From positions 1 through 49,864 of the forward strand of contig CASEKR010000008.1 in the NCBI GenBank assembly GCA_949288585.1: a stretch of DNA of 49,864 nucleotides, read 5' to 3'. Shown in pieces: positions 40,460-48,708 of the stretch. The notes under the pieces are model-generated. The model worked only from the letters and a program-made list of their open reading frames with translations, made no database searches and was not told the origin of the DNA. Source of the stretch: an uncultured Bacteroides sp. GTDB lineage: Bacteria > Bacteroidota > Bacteroidia > Bacteroidales > Bacteroidaceae. Position 1 is the first letter of the stretch, and each line of letters opens with the position of its first letter. A program made the position numbers and the translations under genes.

Positions 40460-41290
40460 ATGGAATTAGGAAAATTCAATACAATGCGTGTGGTGAAGGC
40501 GGTGGATTTCGGCCTTTACCTGGACGGGGGCGACGAGGGCGAGATTCTGCTGCCCGCGCGTTACGTGCCCCAGGGGTGCCGCCCGGGCGACGAGTTGCGG
40601 GTGTTCATCTATTTGGATAACGAGGAGCGGCTGGTGGCCACCACCGAGACGCCCCTGGCCCAGGTGGGCGACTTCGCCTGCCTGGAAGTGGCGTGGACCA
40701 ACCGCTACGGGGCTTTCCTGCGCTGGGGGCCGATGAAGGACTTGTTTGTGCCCTTCCGCGAGCAGAAGGCGCGGATGGAGGTGGGGCGCCGCTACGTGGT
40801 GCATGTGCATGTGGACGAGGAGAGCTTCCGCATCATGGCATCGGCCAAGGTGGAACGCTACCTGGACCGGGAGGCGCCGGACTACGGGCCGGGACAGGCT
40901 GTGGACCTGCTGGTGTGGCAGAAGACGGACCTGGGCTACAAGGTCATCGTGGACAACCGCCACGCCGGCCTGCTGTACGAGCAGGAGGTCTTCCGCCCCC
41001 TCGGGGTGGGCGAGCGCGTGCGGGGCTTCGTCCGCCAGGTGCGCCCCGACGGCAAGATTGACCTCACCCTGCGGCGCGACGGCCAGGAGGGCGTGGCTGA
41101 TTTCGCGGAGACGTTGCTGGAGCGCGTGCGCGGCAACGGAGGCCGCCTGCCCCTGCACGACAAGAGCCCTGCCGACGAGGTCTACGCCCTGCTGGGTGTC
41201 AGCAAGAAGGTGTTCAAGAAGGCCGTGGGCGAGCTTTACAAGAAGCGGCTCGTCGTGCTGGAGCCGGACGGCATCCGCCTGGCGGACTGA
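40460..41290 (+). CDS. CvfB-like S1-domain RNA-binding protein
   Basis: A 276-residue cytoplasmic protein of the CvfB/YitL family: tandem S1-like OB folds (MELGKFNTMRVVKAVDFGLY, LEVAWTNRYGAFLRWGPMKD-LFVPF, VIVDNRHAGLLYEQEVFRPL) and a C-terminal winged helix (ADEVYALLGVSKKVFKKAVG-ELYKKR). Relatives bind RNA and modulate gene expression; in Staphylococcus CvfB affects virulence genes. The start is well supported and the length is normal. It converges on the TolC gene with only 9 bp between the stops, with no visible terminator between them, so antisense overlap of the transcripts is likely. Confidence 0.88.
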   Translation: MELGKFNTMRVVKAVDFGLYLDGGDEGEILLPARYVPQGCRPGDELRVFIYLDNEERLVATTETPLAQVGDFACLEVAWTNRYGAFLRWGPMKDLFVPFREQKARMEVGRRYVVHVHVDEESFRIMASAKVERYLDREAPDYGPGQAVDLLVWQKTDLGYKVIVDNRHAGLLYEQEVFRPLGVGERVRGFVRQVRPDGKIDLTLRRDGQEGVADFAETLLERVRGNGGRLPLHDKSPADEVYALLGVSKKVFKKAVGELYKKRLVVLEPDGIRLAD

Positions 41291-41299
41291 CCTGCCGGC

Positions 41300-42658
41300 T
41301 CACTCGATGGGCACGCCCCGGTAGAAGTCCAGTATCTTCACGCGGAACAGGTATTCGTACTTCGCCTGCAGTTCGTCGCTCTGCGCCTTCAGCAGGTTCT
41401 GCTTGGCCTCGTTGTATTCCACGGCGTTGGCCGTGCCCCCTTCGTACTTCTTGCGCGTCAGGCGGAACGAGGCGTCGCTGGCCTGCATGGCGGCGTGGCT
41501 GCTGCGGTATTTGCTGACGGCAGCCGCCGCGTTGTACCACGCCTGCTGTATCTCCTTGTACAGCGTCTTCTTGGCGTCGTCCAGTTGCAGGGCGTAGTTC
41601 TCGCGCTGCAGGCGGGCGGTGCGGACGCGGTTGCGCGTGGCCAGGCGGTTGAACAGGGGGACGCTCAGGCTGAAGCCCACGTACTTGCTGAAGTTGTCGC
41701 GCATCTGCTGGTTGAACGTCCGGTTGATGGTCGAATAGTAGTTCGTGCCGATGCTGCCGTTCACGCTCAGTTGCGGGTAGTAGGCGCTCTGGGCGATGCG
41801 GATGCTGTGCAGGCTGCCTTGCAGGCGGTACTTGGCCGCCTGGATGGAGGGCTTCTCGGCCAGGGCAATCTGGTAGATTTCGTCGGGGGCGGGCAGGGGG
41901 GCTATCTCGCCCAGCGCCTGCGGCGCTTCCACCCGGAAGCTGTCGGGCGACTGCACTTCGATGAGTTGGCACAGGTCGAGCACGGCCAGGCGGTAGTCGT
42001 TGTCCGTCTGCGTGACGGTCGTCTCGTCCTGCGCCACGCGGGCGTAGGCTTCGGCCACTTCGGCTGCGGATGCCTTGCCCGTGCGGGCCAGGCCCTGGAT
42101 GCGCTCGTGCTGCTGGCGGCTCAATTCTGCCTGGCTGAGGGCCACTTCGTGCAGTTCGTAGTTGAAGAGCGCTTGCAGGTAGAGCGAGGCGATGTTGATG
42201 GCGATGTCCTCCTTGGCTTTCTCGAGGTCGGCCATGGCGGCTTTCAGGTTCAGCTTGGCCAGGGCGTACTGGTTGGGCAGTTGCAGGCCGGTGAAGAGGG
42301 GCATCCCGGCGCTGAGGCCGAAGTTGGTGCCGTGCGTCTTGGTGTTGACGTACATGGTGTTGTATTCTCCCGTCTCTTCGTCGGCCACGGCGGTCTGCGA
42401 GCGTCCCCAGCTCCAGTTCTGGCCCGCGCTGCCGTTCAGGTTGGGCAGGCGCGCCCACTTGGCGGTGTTCGCCTCTACTTTGCTCTGCTCGGCGGCGTTG
42501 GCCGCCTGCCGGATGCTGATGTTGTGTTCGATGGCATGGTCTATGCAGCGGCGCAGCGACCAAGCCTCCTGCGCGCGGGCCGTGCCTGCCAGGCAGAGCG
42601 CGAGGATGCAGGCGGCAGATGCTTTATATATATAATGAGATGTGTTCATCGGTTTCAT
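41300..42658 (-). CDS. TolC family outer-membrane efflux protein
   Basis: A 452-residue protein with signal peptide ending GTARAQE and the duplicated helical repeat of TolC (ISIRQAANAAEQSKVEANTA, NQYALAKLNLKAAMADLEKA, VGFSLSVPLFNRLATRNRVR, FRLTRKKYEGGTANAVEYNE). It forms the outer-membrane exit duct of a tripartite pump. It is the last gene of the five-gene efflux operon, 15 bp after the adaptor. The start may be 42649 (Met-4). Confidence 0.92.
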   Translation of the reverse strand: MKPMNTSHYIYKASAACILALCLAGTARAQEAWSLRRCIDHAIEHNISIRQAANAAEQSKVEANTAKWARLPNLNGSAGQNWSWGRSQTAVADEETGEYNTMYVNTKTHGTNFGLSAGMPLFTGLQLPNQYALAKLNLKAAMADLEKAKEDIAINIASLYLQALFNYELHEVALSQAELSRQQHERIQGLARTGKASAAEVAEAYARVAQDETTVTQTDNDYRLAVLDLCQLIEVQSPDSFRVEAPQALGEIAPLPAPDEIYQIALAEKPSIQAAKYRLQGSLHSIRIAQSAYYPQLSVNGSIGTNYYSTINRTFNQQMRDNFSKYVGFSLSVPLFNRLATRNRVRTARLQRENYALQLDDAKKTLYKEIQQAWYNAAAAVSKYRSSHAAMQASDASFRLTRKKYEGGTANAVEYNEAKQNLLKAQSDELQAKYEYLFRVKILDFYRGVPIE

Positions 42659-42673
42659 GCGTCAGTCTGTTTC

Positions 42674-43777
42674 TTAGGGTTCCTTTACTCCGTTGCGCAC
42701 GCGGTCGGCCTCGGTCAGGCCGCTCTTGACGGCGATGCGTATGCCGTCGCTCATGCCCACCTGGACGGGGCGGCGTTCGAACTGCTGCGTGGGCACGCTG
42801 TCCGTCAGGACGTAGACGAAGGTGGAGTCGCCCTGGAACTCCACAGCGCCCTCGGGGATGGCGAGCGTGCCGTGCGCGTGTTCCAGCACAATTTCCGCGT
42901 TGGCCGAGTAGCCCGAGCGGATGGTGACGGAGTCGGGGACGGTCAGTGCGGCCTTGATTTCAAACTGGTTGGCGCCGTTCTCCTCGGTGGCTTTGGGCGA
43001 GATGTATTCCAGGGAGGCGTCGAACGTCAGGTTCTGCAAGGCTCCGATGGTGATTTTGACGGGCATCCCTTCGTGCACGCGCCCCACCTCGGTCTCGTCG
43101 ATGTTGCCCCGGAAGATGAGGTCGCTCATGTCGGCCACGCTGGCGATGGTCGTTCCGTCGTTCATCGTGTTGGCCATGATGACCGAGTTGCCCACCTTCA
43201 CCGGCACGTCGAGTATCAGGCCGTCGATGGTGCTGCGGATGAGGGTGCTCGAGATGTCGGCGCTGCTCTGCGTGATGCCGTCGCGCACGATGTCGCGGTT
43301 GTCCTTGGCGGCCTGCAGTTCCTCGCGGGCCTGCTCGACGGCCACGCGGCCTTTCTCATACTCCTCGCTGCTGATGAGGCTGTCCTGGTAGAGCGCTTCC
43401 AGGCGGGCGAAGTCGGTCTCGGCCTGCTCCCCGTTGATTTCGGCCAGGCGGACGCGGCTTTCGGCCGAGGCCAGGGTGCCCAATTCGGGGATGACCTTGA
43501 CGCGGGCGATGACTTCGTTCTTCTTCACCTGCTGCCCGGCCTCCTTGTACAGTTCGTCGATGATGCCCGATATCTGGGGTTTGATGAGGACTTCGTCGCG
43601 CGGCTCCACTTTGCCGGTGGCCACGGTCGTCTTTTTCAGGTCGGCCGTTTGGGGGGAGACGACGTTGTAGACGGTGACTTCCGGACGTGACTTCTGCCAC
43701 AGGAAGACGAACGTCCACACGAAGATGGCGGCCACGAGGACCAGCAATCCGATTTTCACGTACTTCTTTGTTTTCAT
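42674..43777 (-). CDS. Periplasmic adaptor (HlyD/MacA-like) of an ABC efflux pump
   Basis: A 367-residue membrane-fusion protein: an N-terminal membrane anchor (VKIGLLVLVAAIFVWTFVFL), lipoyl-like halves (VEPRDEVLIKPQISGIIDEL and DISSTLIRSTIDGLILDVPV), a helical hairpin between them (LAEINGEQAETDFARLEALY to EQAREELQAAKDNR) and beta-barrel and membrane-proximal domains (TIGALQNLTFDASLEYISPK). It links the inner-membrane permeases to TolC, like MacA. It starts 63 bp after the second permease gene. Confidence 0.92.
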   Translation of the reverse strand: MKTKKYVKIGLLVLVAAIFVWTFVFLWQKSRPEVTVYNVVSPQTADLKKTTVATGKVEPRDEVLIKPQISGIIDELYKEAGQQVKKNEVIARVKVIPELGTLASAESRVRLAEINGEQAETDFARLEALYQDSLISSEEYEKGRVAVEQAREELQAAKDNRDIVRDGITQSSADISSTLIRSTIDGLILDVPVKVGNSVIMANTMNDGTTIASVADMSDLIFRGNIDETEVGRVHEGMPVKITIGALQNLTFDASLEYISPKATEENGANQFEIKAALTVPDSVTIRSGYSANAEIVLEHAHGTLAIPEGAVEFQGDSTFVYVLTDSVPTQQFERRPVQVGMSDGIRIAVKSGLTEADRVRNGVKEP

Positions 43778-43840
43778 AACGTTCTATAAATGTTTGTTGT
43801 TAAATGATTGTCTTTTCTCTTTGTCCTTCAATGGCGTCTG

Positions 43841-45082
43841 CTATTCGTCGCGGATGGCTTCGATGGGTTTCACGGCCATGGCGCGGTAGGCGGGCGCGAG
43901 TCCGGCCAGCAGCCCCAGGGCGATGACCAGCAGGCAGGCGCCCACGGCCAGCCAGAAGCCCACCTGGTAGTGCGTCTCCACCACGCCGGGCGGGTTGGCC
44001 GCCACCTCCACCACGTTGAGCACGAAGACGGCGAACGAGATGCCTGCCATGCCTGCCACGGTGGTCAGCACGATGCTCTCGCTCAGTATCTGTTGCAGGA
44101 TGTCGCGCGGCCGGGCGCCGATGGCGCGGCGGATGCCTATCTCGGTGGTGCGCTCCTTGACGGTGACCATCATGATGTTGCTCACGCCGATGGCTCCGGC
44201 AAAGAGGGTGCCCAGCCCGACCATCCACGTCAGGAAGCGCACGCCCCGCATCAGGTTGTCCATCATGCTGAACATCGCCTCGAGGTCCAGCATCATCACC
44301 GCCTGCTTGTCCGTGGGGCTGATGTAGTGCGCCTGCTTGATGCGCTGCTCCACTTCGGGCTTCACGTCCTTCACCTTCACGCCCGGCTTCATGGTGAAGT
44401 TGACCACCTGCACCTGGTTGCCCAGGTTGTACATCTGCTGCATGGTGGTGTAGGGCAGGGTGACCGATTCCGACGCCTGGCCCTGTATGCTGACGTTGCC
44501 CTCGCTGCTGCACATGCCGATGACGCGGTAGTAGACGCCGTCCACCTGCACGTAGCTCCCGCAGGGGTCGCCCCCGCCCTTGAAGATGCTTTCGTAGACG
44601 CGCTTGCCGATGACGCACACCTTGCGCCGTTCGCTGATGTCGACGTCGTTGATGAACCGCCCGTATTCCATCTCCTGGTATTCCAGTTGCTCGTACTCCG
44701 GATACAGGCCCCGGACGTTGCACGTGTATTTGTTGCCTTCGTAGGCCACTGTCTTGCCCCACAGGGCGGCGCTCGGGGTGGCCATCGCCACGCCGGGCAC
44801 GCTGGCCACGCGGTCCACGTCGGCCAGTTCCAGCGTCCACCACCGTCCCTTGCGGAAGCCCTTGTAGGCTTCGCTCGTCTTGCCGCCGAACAGGAAGCCC
44901 GAGTTCGTGGCGAAGCCTTCGAACTGGTGTTGCAGGCTCTCCTCCAGGCCCCGTCCCCCGCCGCTCAGGGCGACGAGCATGAAGATGCCCCAGAACACGC
45001 CGAAGGCCGTGAGCAGGCTGCGCGTCTTGTTGCGGGTGATGGTGACGAGTATTTCCTCGAATGTGTCTTTATCTACTTTCAT
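43841..45082 (-). CDS. MacB-like ABC transporter permease (second of two)
   Basis: A 413-residue permease: an N-terminal helix (TFEEILVTITRNKTRSLLTA, then FGVFWGIFMLVALSGGGRG), a large periplasmic MacB_PCD domain (about 45-270) and three C-terminal helices of the FtsX domain (GTLFAGAIGVSNIMMVTVKE-RTTEIGIRRAIGARPRDI, VAGMAGISFAVFVLNVVEVA, VGACLLVIALGLLAGLAPAY). It is a paralogue of the permease upstream; the two probably form a heterodimer around the shared ATPase. The ATPase domain of true MacB is absent and supplied by the first gene. Confidence 0.92.
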   Translation of the reverse strand: MKVDKDTFEEILVTITRNKTRSLLTAFGVFWGIFMLVALSGGGRGLEESLQHQFEGFATNSGFLFGGKTSEAYKGFRKGRWWTLELADVDRVASVPGVAMATPSAALWGKTVAYEGNKYTCNVRGLYPEYEQLEYQEMEYGRFINDVDISERRKVCVIGKRVYESIFKGGGDPCGSYVQVDGVYYRVIGMCSSEGNVSIQGQASESVTLPYTTMQQMYNLGNQVQVVNFTMKPGVKVKDVKPEVEQRIKQAHYISPTDKQAVMMLDLEAMFSMMDNLMRGVRFLTWMVGLGTLFAGAIGVSNIMMVTVKERTTEIGIRRAIGARPRDILQQILSESIVLTTVAGMAGISFAVFVLNVVEVAANPPGVVETHYQVGFWLAVGACLLVIALGLLAGLAPAYRAMAVKPIEAIRDE

Positions 45083-45119
45083 GATTCCTCAGTCTTCATT
45101 CTTCATTCCTCATTCTTCG
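45083..45119. repeat. Heptanucleotide array between the two permease genes
   Basis: On the coding (minus) strand, units CGAAGAATGAGGAATGAAGA and ATGAAGACTGAGGAAT fill the entire gap between the stop of the first permease and the ATG of the second. Confidence 0.7.
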
Positions 45120-46379
45120 TTAGTCTGCCCGCAGCGCCTCGATGGGGCGGATGCGCACCGCTTTCCGCGCGGGGAACAGGCCGGCCAGCGTGCCGGCCAC
45201 GATGAGCGTCACGGTAGCCTGGATGGCGATGCCGATGTCCACCGTCGGGTTGCTGAACATCTTCGCCTCGAACATCCCCGCGTCCACCGTCTGGCTGCCG
45301 AAGGCGGCGTTCATCCACTCCGTCGCCCCGATGCCCGCCACCATGCCGACGTAGCCGAAGGCCGTGGTGATGACCACGCTTTCCACGATGATGAGCCACA
45401 GGATGCTGCGCGGTTTCGCGCCCAGCGCCTTGCGGATGCCGAACTCGTGCGTGCGCTCCCTGACGGTGATGAGCATGATGTTGCTGACGCCCACGATGCC
45501 GCTCAGCAGGGTGAAGATGCCCACCACCCAGATGGCCGTGCGCAGGATGCCCATGGCGCCCATGGCCTGCATGTAGCTGGTGAAGCGGTTCCACAGCCAG
45601 ATGGCCCCGTCGTCCGTCGGGTCGAAGCGGTGGTTTGCGCTGAGGACGGCGCGGTAGTCGTCCTCGAAGCGTTCGTTGGCCTCCACCGTCTCCAGTCCTT
45701 TGGTGGTGAAGATGATGCTGTTCAGGTAGTTGCCTTTGTTGTAAATGGTCTGCAGGGTGGTGAAGGGGATGATTACCGAGCTGGGCTGCGCGTTGCCCTC
45801 GTCGGTGTAGATGCCTATGACCTGGTAGGCCACGCCGCCCGCGTTGACGAACTTCCCGATGGGGTCGTCGCCCGACTTGCTGAACAGGACTTCGGCCGTA
45901 TTCTCGTGCACGACCATCACCTTGCGCCGTTCGCGGATGTCGGTCTGGTTGATGAAGCGGCCGGTCTTCAGCCTCACGGGCTCCACTTCCGTGTAGTTGG
46001 GGTAAACGCCGTCGAGCGAGAGGTTGACGTACTCCGAGCCGTAGCTGATGTCGGTGGAGCCTTGGTTCTGGGTGGCGCCGGCCTCGTCCACGCGGTCGTT
46101 GAAGTAGGCCGTGGTGGCTTCCAGGTCGCGGTTGTCCAGGCGGATGTAGCGTCCTTCCTTCAGGCCGTCGTAGGGCAGGGTGGTCCATCCGCCGAACACG
46201 CGGATGGAGTTCAGGGCGCGTTGCGACGAGCTTTCCTCGAAGGCGTGTATCAGGCCGTTGCCGGCTCCCAGCAGGACGATGAGCATGAAGATGCCCCAGG
46301 CCACGGCGAACCCGGTGAGGAAGGTGCGCAGCTTGTTGCGCTTGATGCTTCCGTAGATTTCTTGCCAGAGGTCGGTCAT
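45120..46379 (-). CDS. MacB-like ABC transporter permease (first of two)
   Basis: A 419-residue permease with the same layout as its neighbour: EIYGSIKRNKLRTFLTGFAV then AWGIFMLIVLLGAGNGLIHA, a MacB_PCD periplasmic domain, and the FtsX part (IFTLLSGIVGVSNIMLITVR-ERTHEFGIRKALGAKPRSIL, and a final LIVAGTLAGLFPARKAVRIR). The ERTHEFGIRKALGA loop contacts the ATPase. It overlaps the ATPase gene by 4 bp (ATGA). By family it moves macrolides, peptides or lipoproteins outward; the cargo here is unknown. Confidence 0.92.
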   Translation of the reverse strand: MTDLWQEIYGSIKRNKLRTFLTGFAVAWGIFMLIVLLGAGNGLIHAFEESSSQRALNSIRVFGGWTTLPYDGLKEGRYIRLDNRDLEATTAYFNDRVDEAGATQNQGSTDISYGSEYVNLSLDGVYPNYTEVEPVRLKTGRFINQTDIRERRKVMVVHENTAEVLFSKSGDDPIGKFVNAGGVAYQVIGIYTDEGNAQPSSVIIPFTTLQTIYNKGNYLNSIIFTTKGLETVEANERFEDDYRAVLSANHRFDPTDDGAIWLWNRFTSYMQAMGAMGILRTAIWVVGIFTLLSGIVGVSNIMLITVRERTHEFGIRKALGAKPRSILWLIIVESVVITTAFGYVGMVAGIGATEWMNAAFGSQTVDAGMFEAKMFSNPTVDIGIAIQATVTLIVAGTLAGLFPARKAVRIRPIEALRAD

Positions 46380-47092
46380 TTCATCAGTCCTCCCTGCCCG
46401 AAAGGCGAGGCGTCGTGGTGCAGGTTCTCTTCGATGCTGCCGATGACGCCGTCCTTGATGTGTATGATTTTGTCTGTCTGGTTGGCCACGCCGCTCTCGT
46501 GGGTGACGACGACGATGGTCATGCCCGTCCGGTGCAGTTTCTTGAGGATTTGCATCACTTCGACCGAGGTCTTGCTGTCCAGCGCGCCCGTCGGCTCGTC
46601 GGCCAGGATGATTTGCGGTTGCGTGATGAGCGCCCGGGCGATGGCGACGCGCTGTTTCTGCCCGCCGCTCATTTCGTTGGGCATGTGGTGCGCCCAGTCT
46701 TTCAGTCCCAGGCGGTCGAGGTACTCCAGGGCCAGGGCGTTGCGTTTCTTCCGTCCCACGCCTTGGTAGAAGAGGGGGAGGGCGACGTTCTCCACCGCGT
46801 TCTTGAACGAGATGAGGTTGAACGACTGGAAGATGAAGCCGATCATGCGGTTGCGGTATTCGGCGGCCTTGTTCTCGCTCAGGTCTTTGATGAGGTTGCC
46901 GTTCAGGTAGTAGTTGCCCGTGTCGTAGTTGTCCAGGATGCCCAGGATGTTGAGCAGGGTGGATTTGCCCGAGCCCGAGGCGCCCATGATGGAGACGAAC
47001 TCGCCCCGCCCGATGTGCAGGTTGATGCCTTTCAGCACGTGCAGGGGGGCGCCGTTGTGGTAGGTCTTGTTAATGTCTTCTAAATGTATCAC
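46376..47092 (-). CDS. MacB/LolD-type ABC transporter ATPase
   Basis: A 238-residue ATPase with Walker A GASGSGKST, Q-loop FIFQSFNLI, signature MSGGQKQRVAIARAL, Walker B IILADEPTGALD and switch His in VVVTHESG. It powers the two permeases that follow and is the first gene of the efflux operon (ATPase, permease, permease, adaptor, TolC). A possible -7 box, TAACATTG (47142-47149, minus strand), lies in the gap to the divergent glucokinase gene. Confidence 0.95.
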   Translation of the reverse strand: MIHLEDINKTYHNGAPLHVLKGINLHIGRGEFVSIMGASGSGKSTLLNILGILDNYDTGNYYLNGNLIKDLSENKAAEYRNRMIGFIFQSFNLISFKNAVENVALPLFYQGVGRKKRNALALEYLDRLGLKDWAHHMPNEMSGGQKQRVAIARALITQPQIILADEPTGALDSKTSVEVMQILKKLHRTGMTIVVVTHESGVANQTDKIIHIKDGVIGSIEENLHHDASPFGQGGLMK

Positions 47093-47262
47093 GTCAGTAG
47101 TTTCCTGTTTATGTTCGGTCGATTTGTCTTATTAGACGCTGCAATGTTACGAAAAGTTGCAATGGAAACGAAATTTTTGTGCGAAAGATTTTGCCGTTTC
47201 GTTCTTCTTTGCGACTTTTGTAACCAATAATTCATTTAATCCTTTTAAAACAAACTCATATC

Positions 47263-48243
47263 ATGAACTCTAACATGGAAAAGCCCTACGTAGTGGGCAT
47301 CGACATTGGTGGCACAAACACCGTATTTGGAATAGTAGACGCACGCGGGACAATCATTGCAAGCGGTTCGATCAAGACCGGCGCGTATGCCGACGTGGAC
47401 GACTATGTGGACGCCGTCTGCAAGAACCTCCTGCCTCTCATCGTCGCCAACGGCGGCTCGGACAAGATTAAGGGCATCGGCATCGGCGCGCCCAACGGGA
47501 ACTATTATAGCGGCACCATCGAATTTGCACCCAACCTGCCGTGGAAGGGCATCATTTCGCTGGCTGCCATGTTCGAGGAACGGCTGGGCATCCCGACGGC
47601 CCTGACCAACGACGCCAACGCGGCCGCCATCGGCGAAATGACCTATGGCGCGGCGCGCGGCATGAAGGACTTCATCATGATTACCCTGGGCACGGGCGTG
47701 GGCAGCGGTATCGTCATCAACGGCCAGATGGTCTACGGCCACGACGGCTTTGCGGGCGAGCTGGGCCACACCATTATCCGCCGCGAGAACGGCCGTCTCT
47801 GCGGCTGCGGGCGCAAGGGATGCCTGGAAACCTACTGTTCGGCCACGGGCGTGACCCGCACCGCGCGCGAGTTCCTGGCCGCACGCACCGAGCCCAGCCT
47901 GCTGCGCTCCATCCCGGCCGAGAGCATCACGTCGAAGGACGTGTACGACGCTGCCGTGAAGGGCGACAAGCTGGCGAAGGACATCTTCGACTTCACGGGC
48001 GAAATCCTGGGCGAGGCCATTGCCGACTTCATCGCTTTCTCCAGCCCCGAAGCCATCATCCTGTTCGGCGGCCTGGCCAAGTCGGGCGACTACATCTTCC
48101 AGCCCATCCAGAAGGCCATCGATGAAAACATCCTGCCCATCTACAAGGGCAAGACGAAGCTGCTGATGTCCGAACTGAAGGATTCCGACGCGGCCGTGCT
48201 GGGCGCCAGCGCGCTGGGTTGGGAACTGAAAGACCTGAAATAA
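47263..48243 (+). CDS. glk: ROK family glucokinase
   Basis: A 326-residue sugar kinase. The N-terminal phosphate loop is YVVGIDIGGTNTVFGIVDAR, the catalytic Asp region ALTNDANAAAIGEMTYGAAR, and the second ATP motif MITLGTGVGSGIVINGQMVY. The ROK signature with its structural zinc site reads GELGHTIIRRENGRLCGCGR followed by KGCLE (CGCGRKGC). It phosphorylates glucose, possibly also mannose, with ATP. Translation may start at 47263 or 47275 (second Met). It is monocistronic and ends at a strong terminator. Confidence 0.92.
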   Translation: MNSNMEKPYVVGIDIGGTNTVFGIVDARGTIIASGSIKTGAYADVDDYVDAVCKNLLPLIVANGGSDKIKGIGIGAPNGNYYSGTIEFAPNLPWKGIISLAAMFEERLGIPTALTNDANAAAIGEMTYGAARGMKDFIMITLGTGVGSGIVINGQMVYGHDGFAGELGHTIIRRENGRLCGCGRKGCLETYCSATGVTRTAREFLAARTEPSLLRSIPAESITSKDVYDAAVKGDKLAKDIFDFTGEILGEAIADFIAFSSPEAIILFGGLAKSGDYIFQPIQKAIDENILPIYKGKTKLLMSELKDSDAAVLGASALGWELKDLK

Positions 48244-48274
48244 GTCTTCATGTTTTTTGGATAAATTGGTGACT

Positions 48275-48310
48275 CCCCTCTTGCATACCTTTGCAGGAGG
48301 GGATTTTCTT
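48275..48310 (+). terminator. Terminator of the glucokinase gene
   Basis: CCCCTCTTGC (48275-48284), 8-base loop, GCAGGAGGGG (48293-48302) with one G-T pair, then ATTTTCTTT. Confidence 0.8.
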
Positions 48311-48311
48311 T

Positions 48312-48425
48312 GCCCTGCGGGGGCGGCCTGCCTCCGCCGCACCCTGCGTTTGCGAACGCCGCACCCGGCGCTTGCAAGCTCCGCACCCGGCGCAAACACG
48401 GAGTGTACTCGGTGCGCGCGCCTTC
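48312..48425. repeat. GC-rich dispersed repeat (copy 5, inverted)
   Basis: GCACCCTGCGTTTGCGAACG, CCGCACCCGGCGCTTGCAAG and CGCACCCGGCGCAAACACGG: the family in the opposite orientation. The 465-bp gap 48244-48708 holds two terminators, this repeat and a palindrome; I see no gene in it. Confidence 0.6.
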
Positions 48426-48462
48426 CGGAAGAGGGGTGTGCCGAGATACAGGGAAACTATCA

Positions 48463-48543
48463 TTCTGTCATTCTGAGCGCAAGCGAAGAATCTCCTGAAT
48501 GTGTGAATAAGCGGGAGATCCTTCACTTGCGTTCAGGATGACA
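48463..48543. repeat. Dispersed imperfect palindrome (copy 5)
   Basis: The left arm TGTCATTCTGAGCGCAAGCG and on to AAGAATCTCC pairs with the right arm GGGAGATCCTTCACTTGCGT and on to TCAGGATGACA around a loop of about 20 bases. It is the most symmetrical copy in the window. Confidence 0.7.
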
Positions 48544-48595
48544 AAATGATAGGTCAACTTTAGTTCCCGGACAGACTCCCTCCGTGGAAGGCGGG

Positions 48596-48633
48596 AAAAA
48601 AGAAGGGGGACGGAAGCCGTGCCTCCATCCCCC
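48596..48633 (-). terminator. Terminator of the GH26 gene
   Basis: On the minus strand, GGGGGATGGA, 9-base loop, TCCGTCCCCC (one G-T pair), then TTCTTTTTT. It is about 75 bp beyond the GH26 stop. Confidence 0.75.
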
Positions 48634-48708
48634 CGGGACTCTTTCTAAGCAGTCGCTTTTCCTTGTCTTATCCGACTTGTCCTATCATTAATCTAAACAA
48701 ATGTTTCT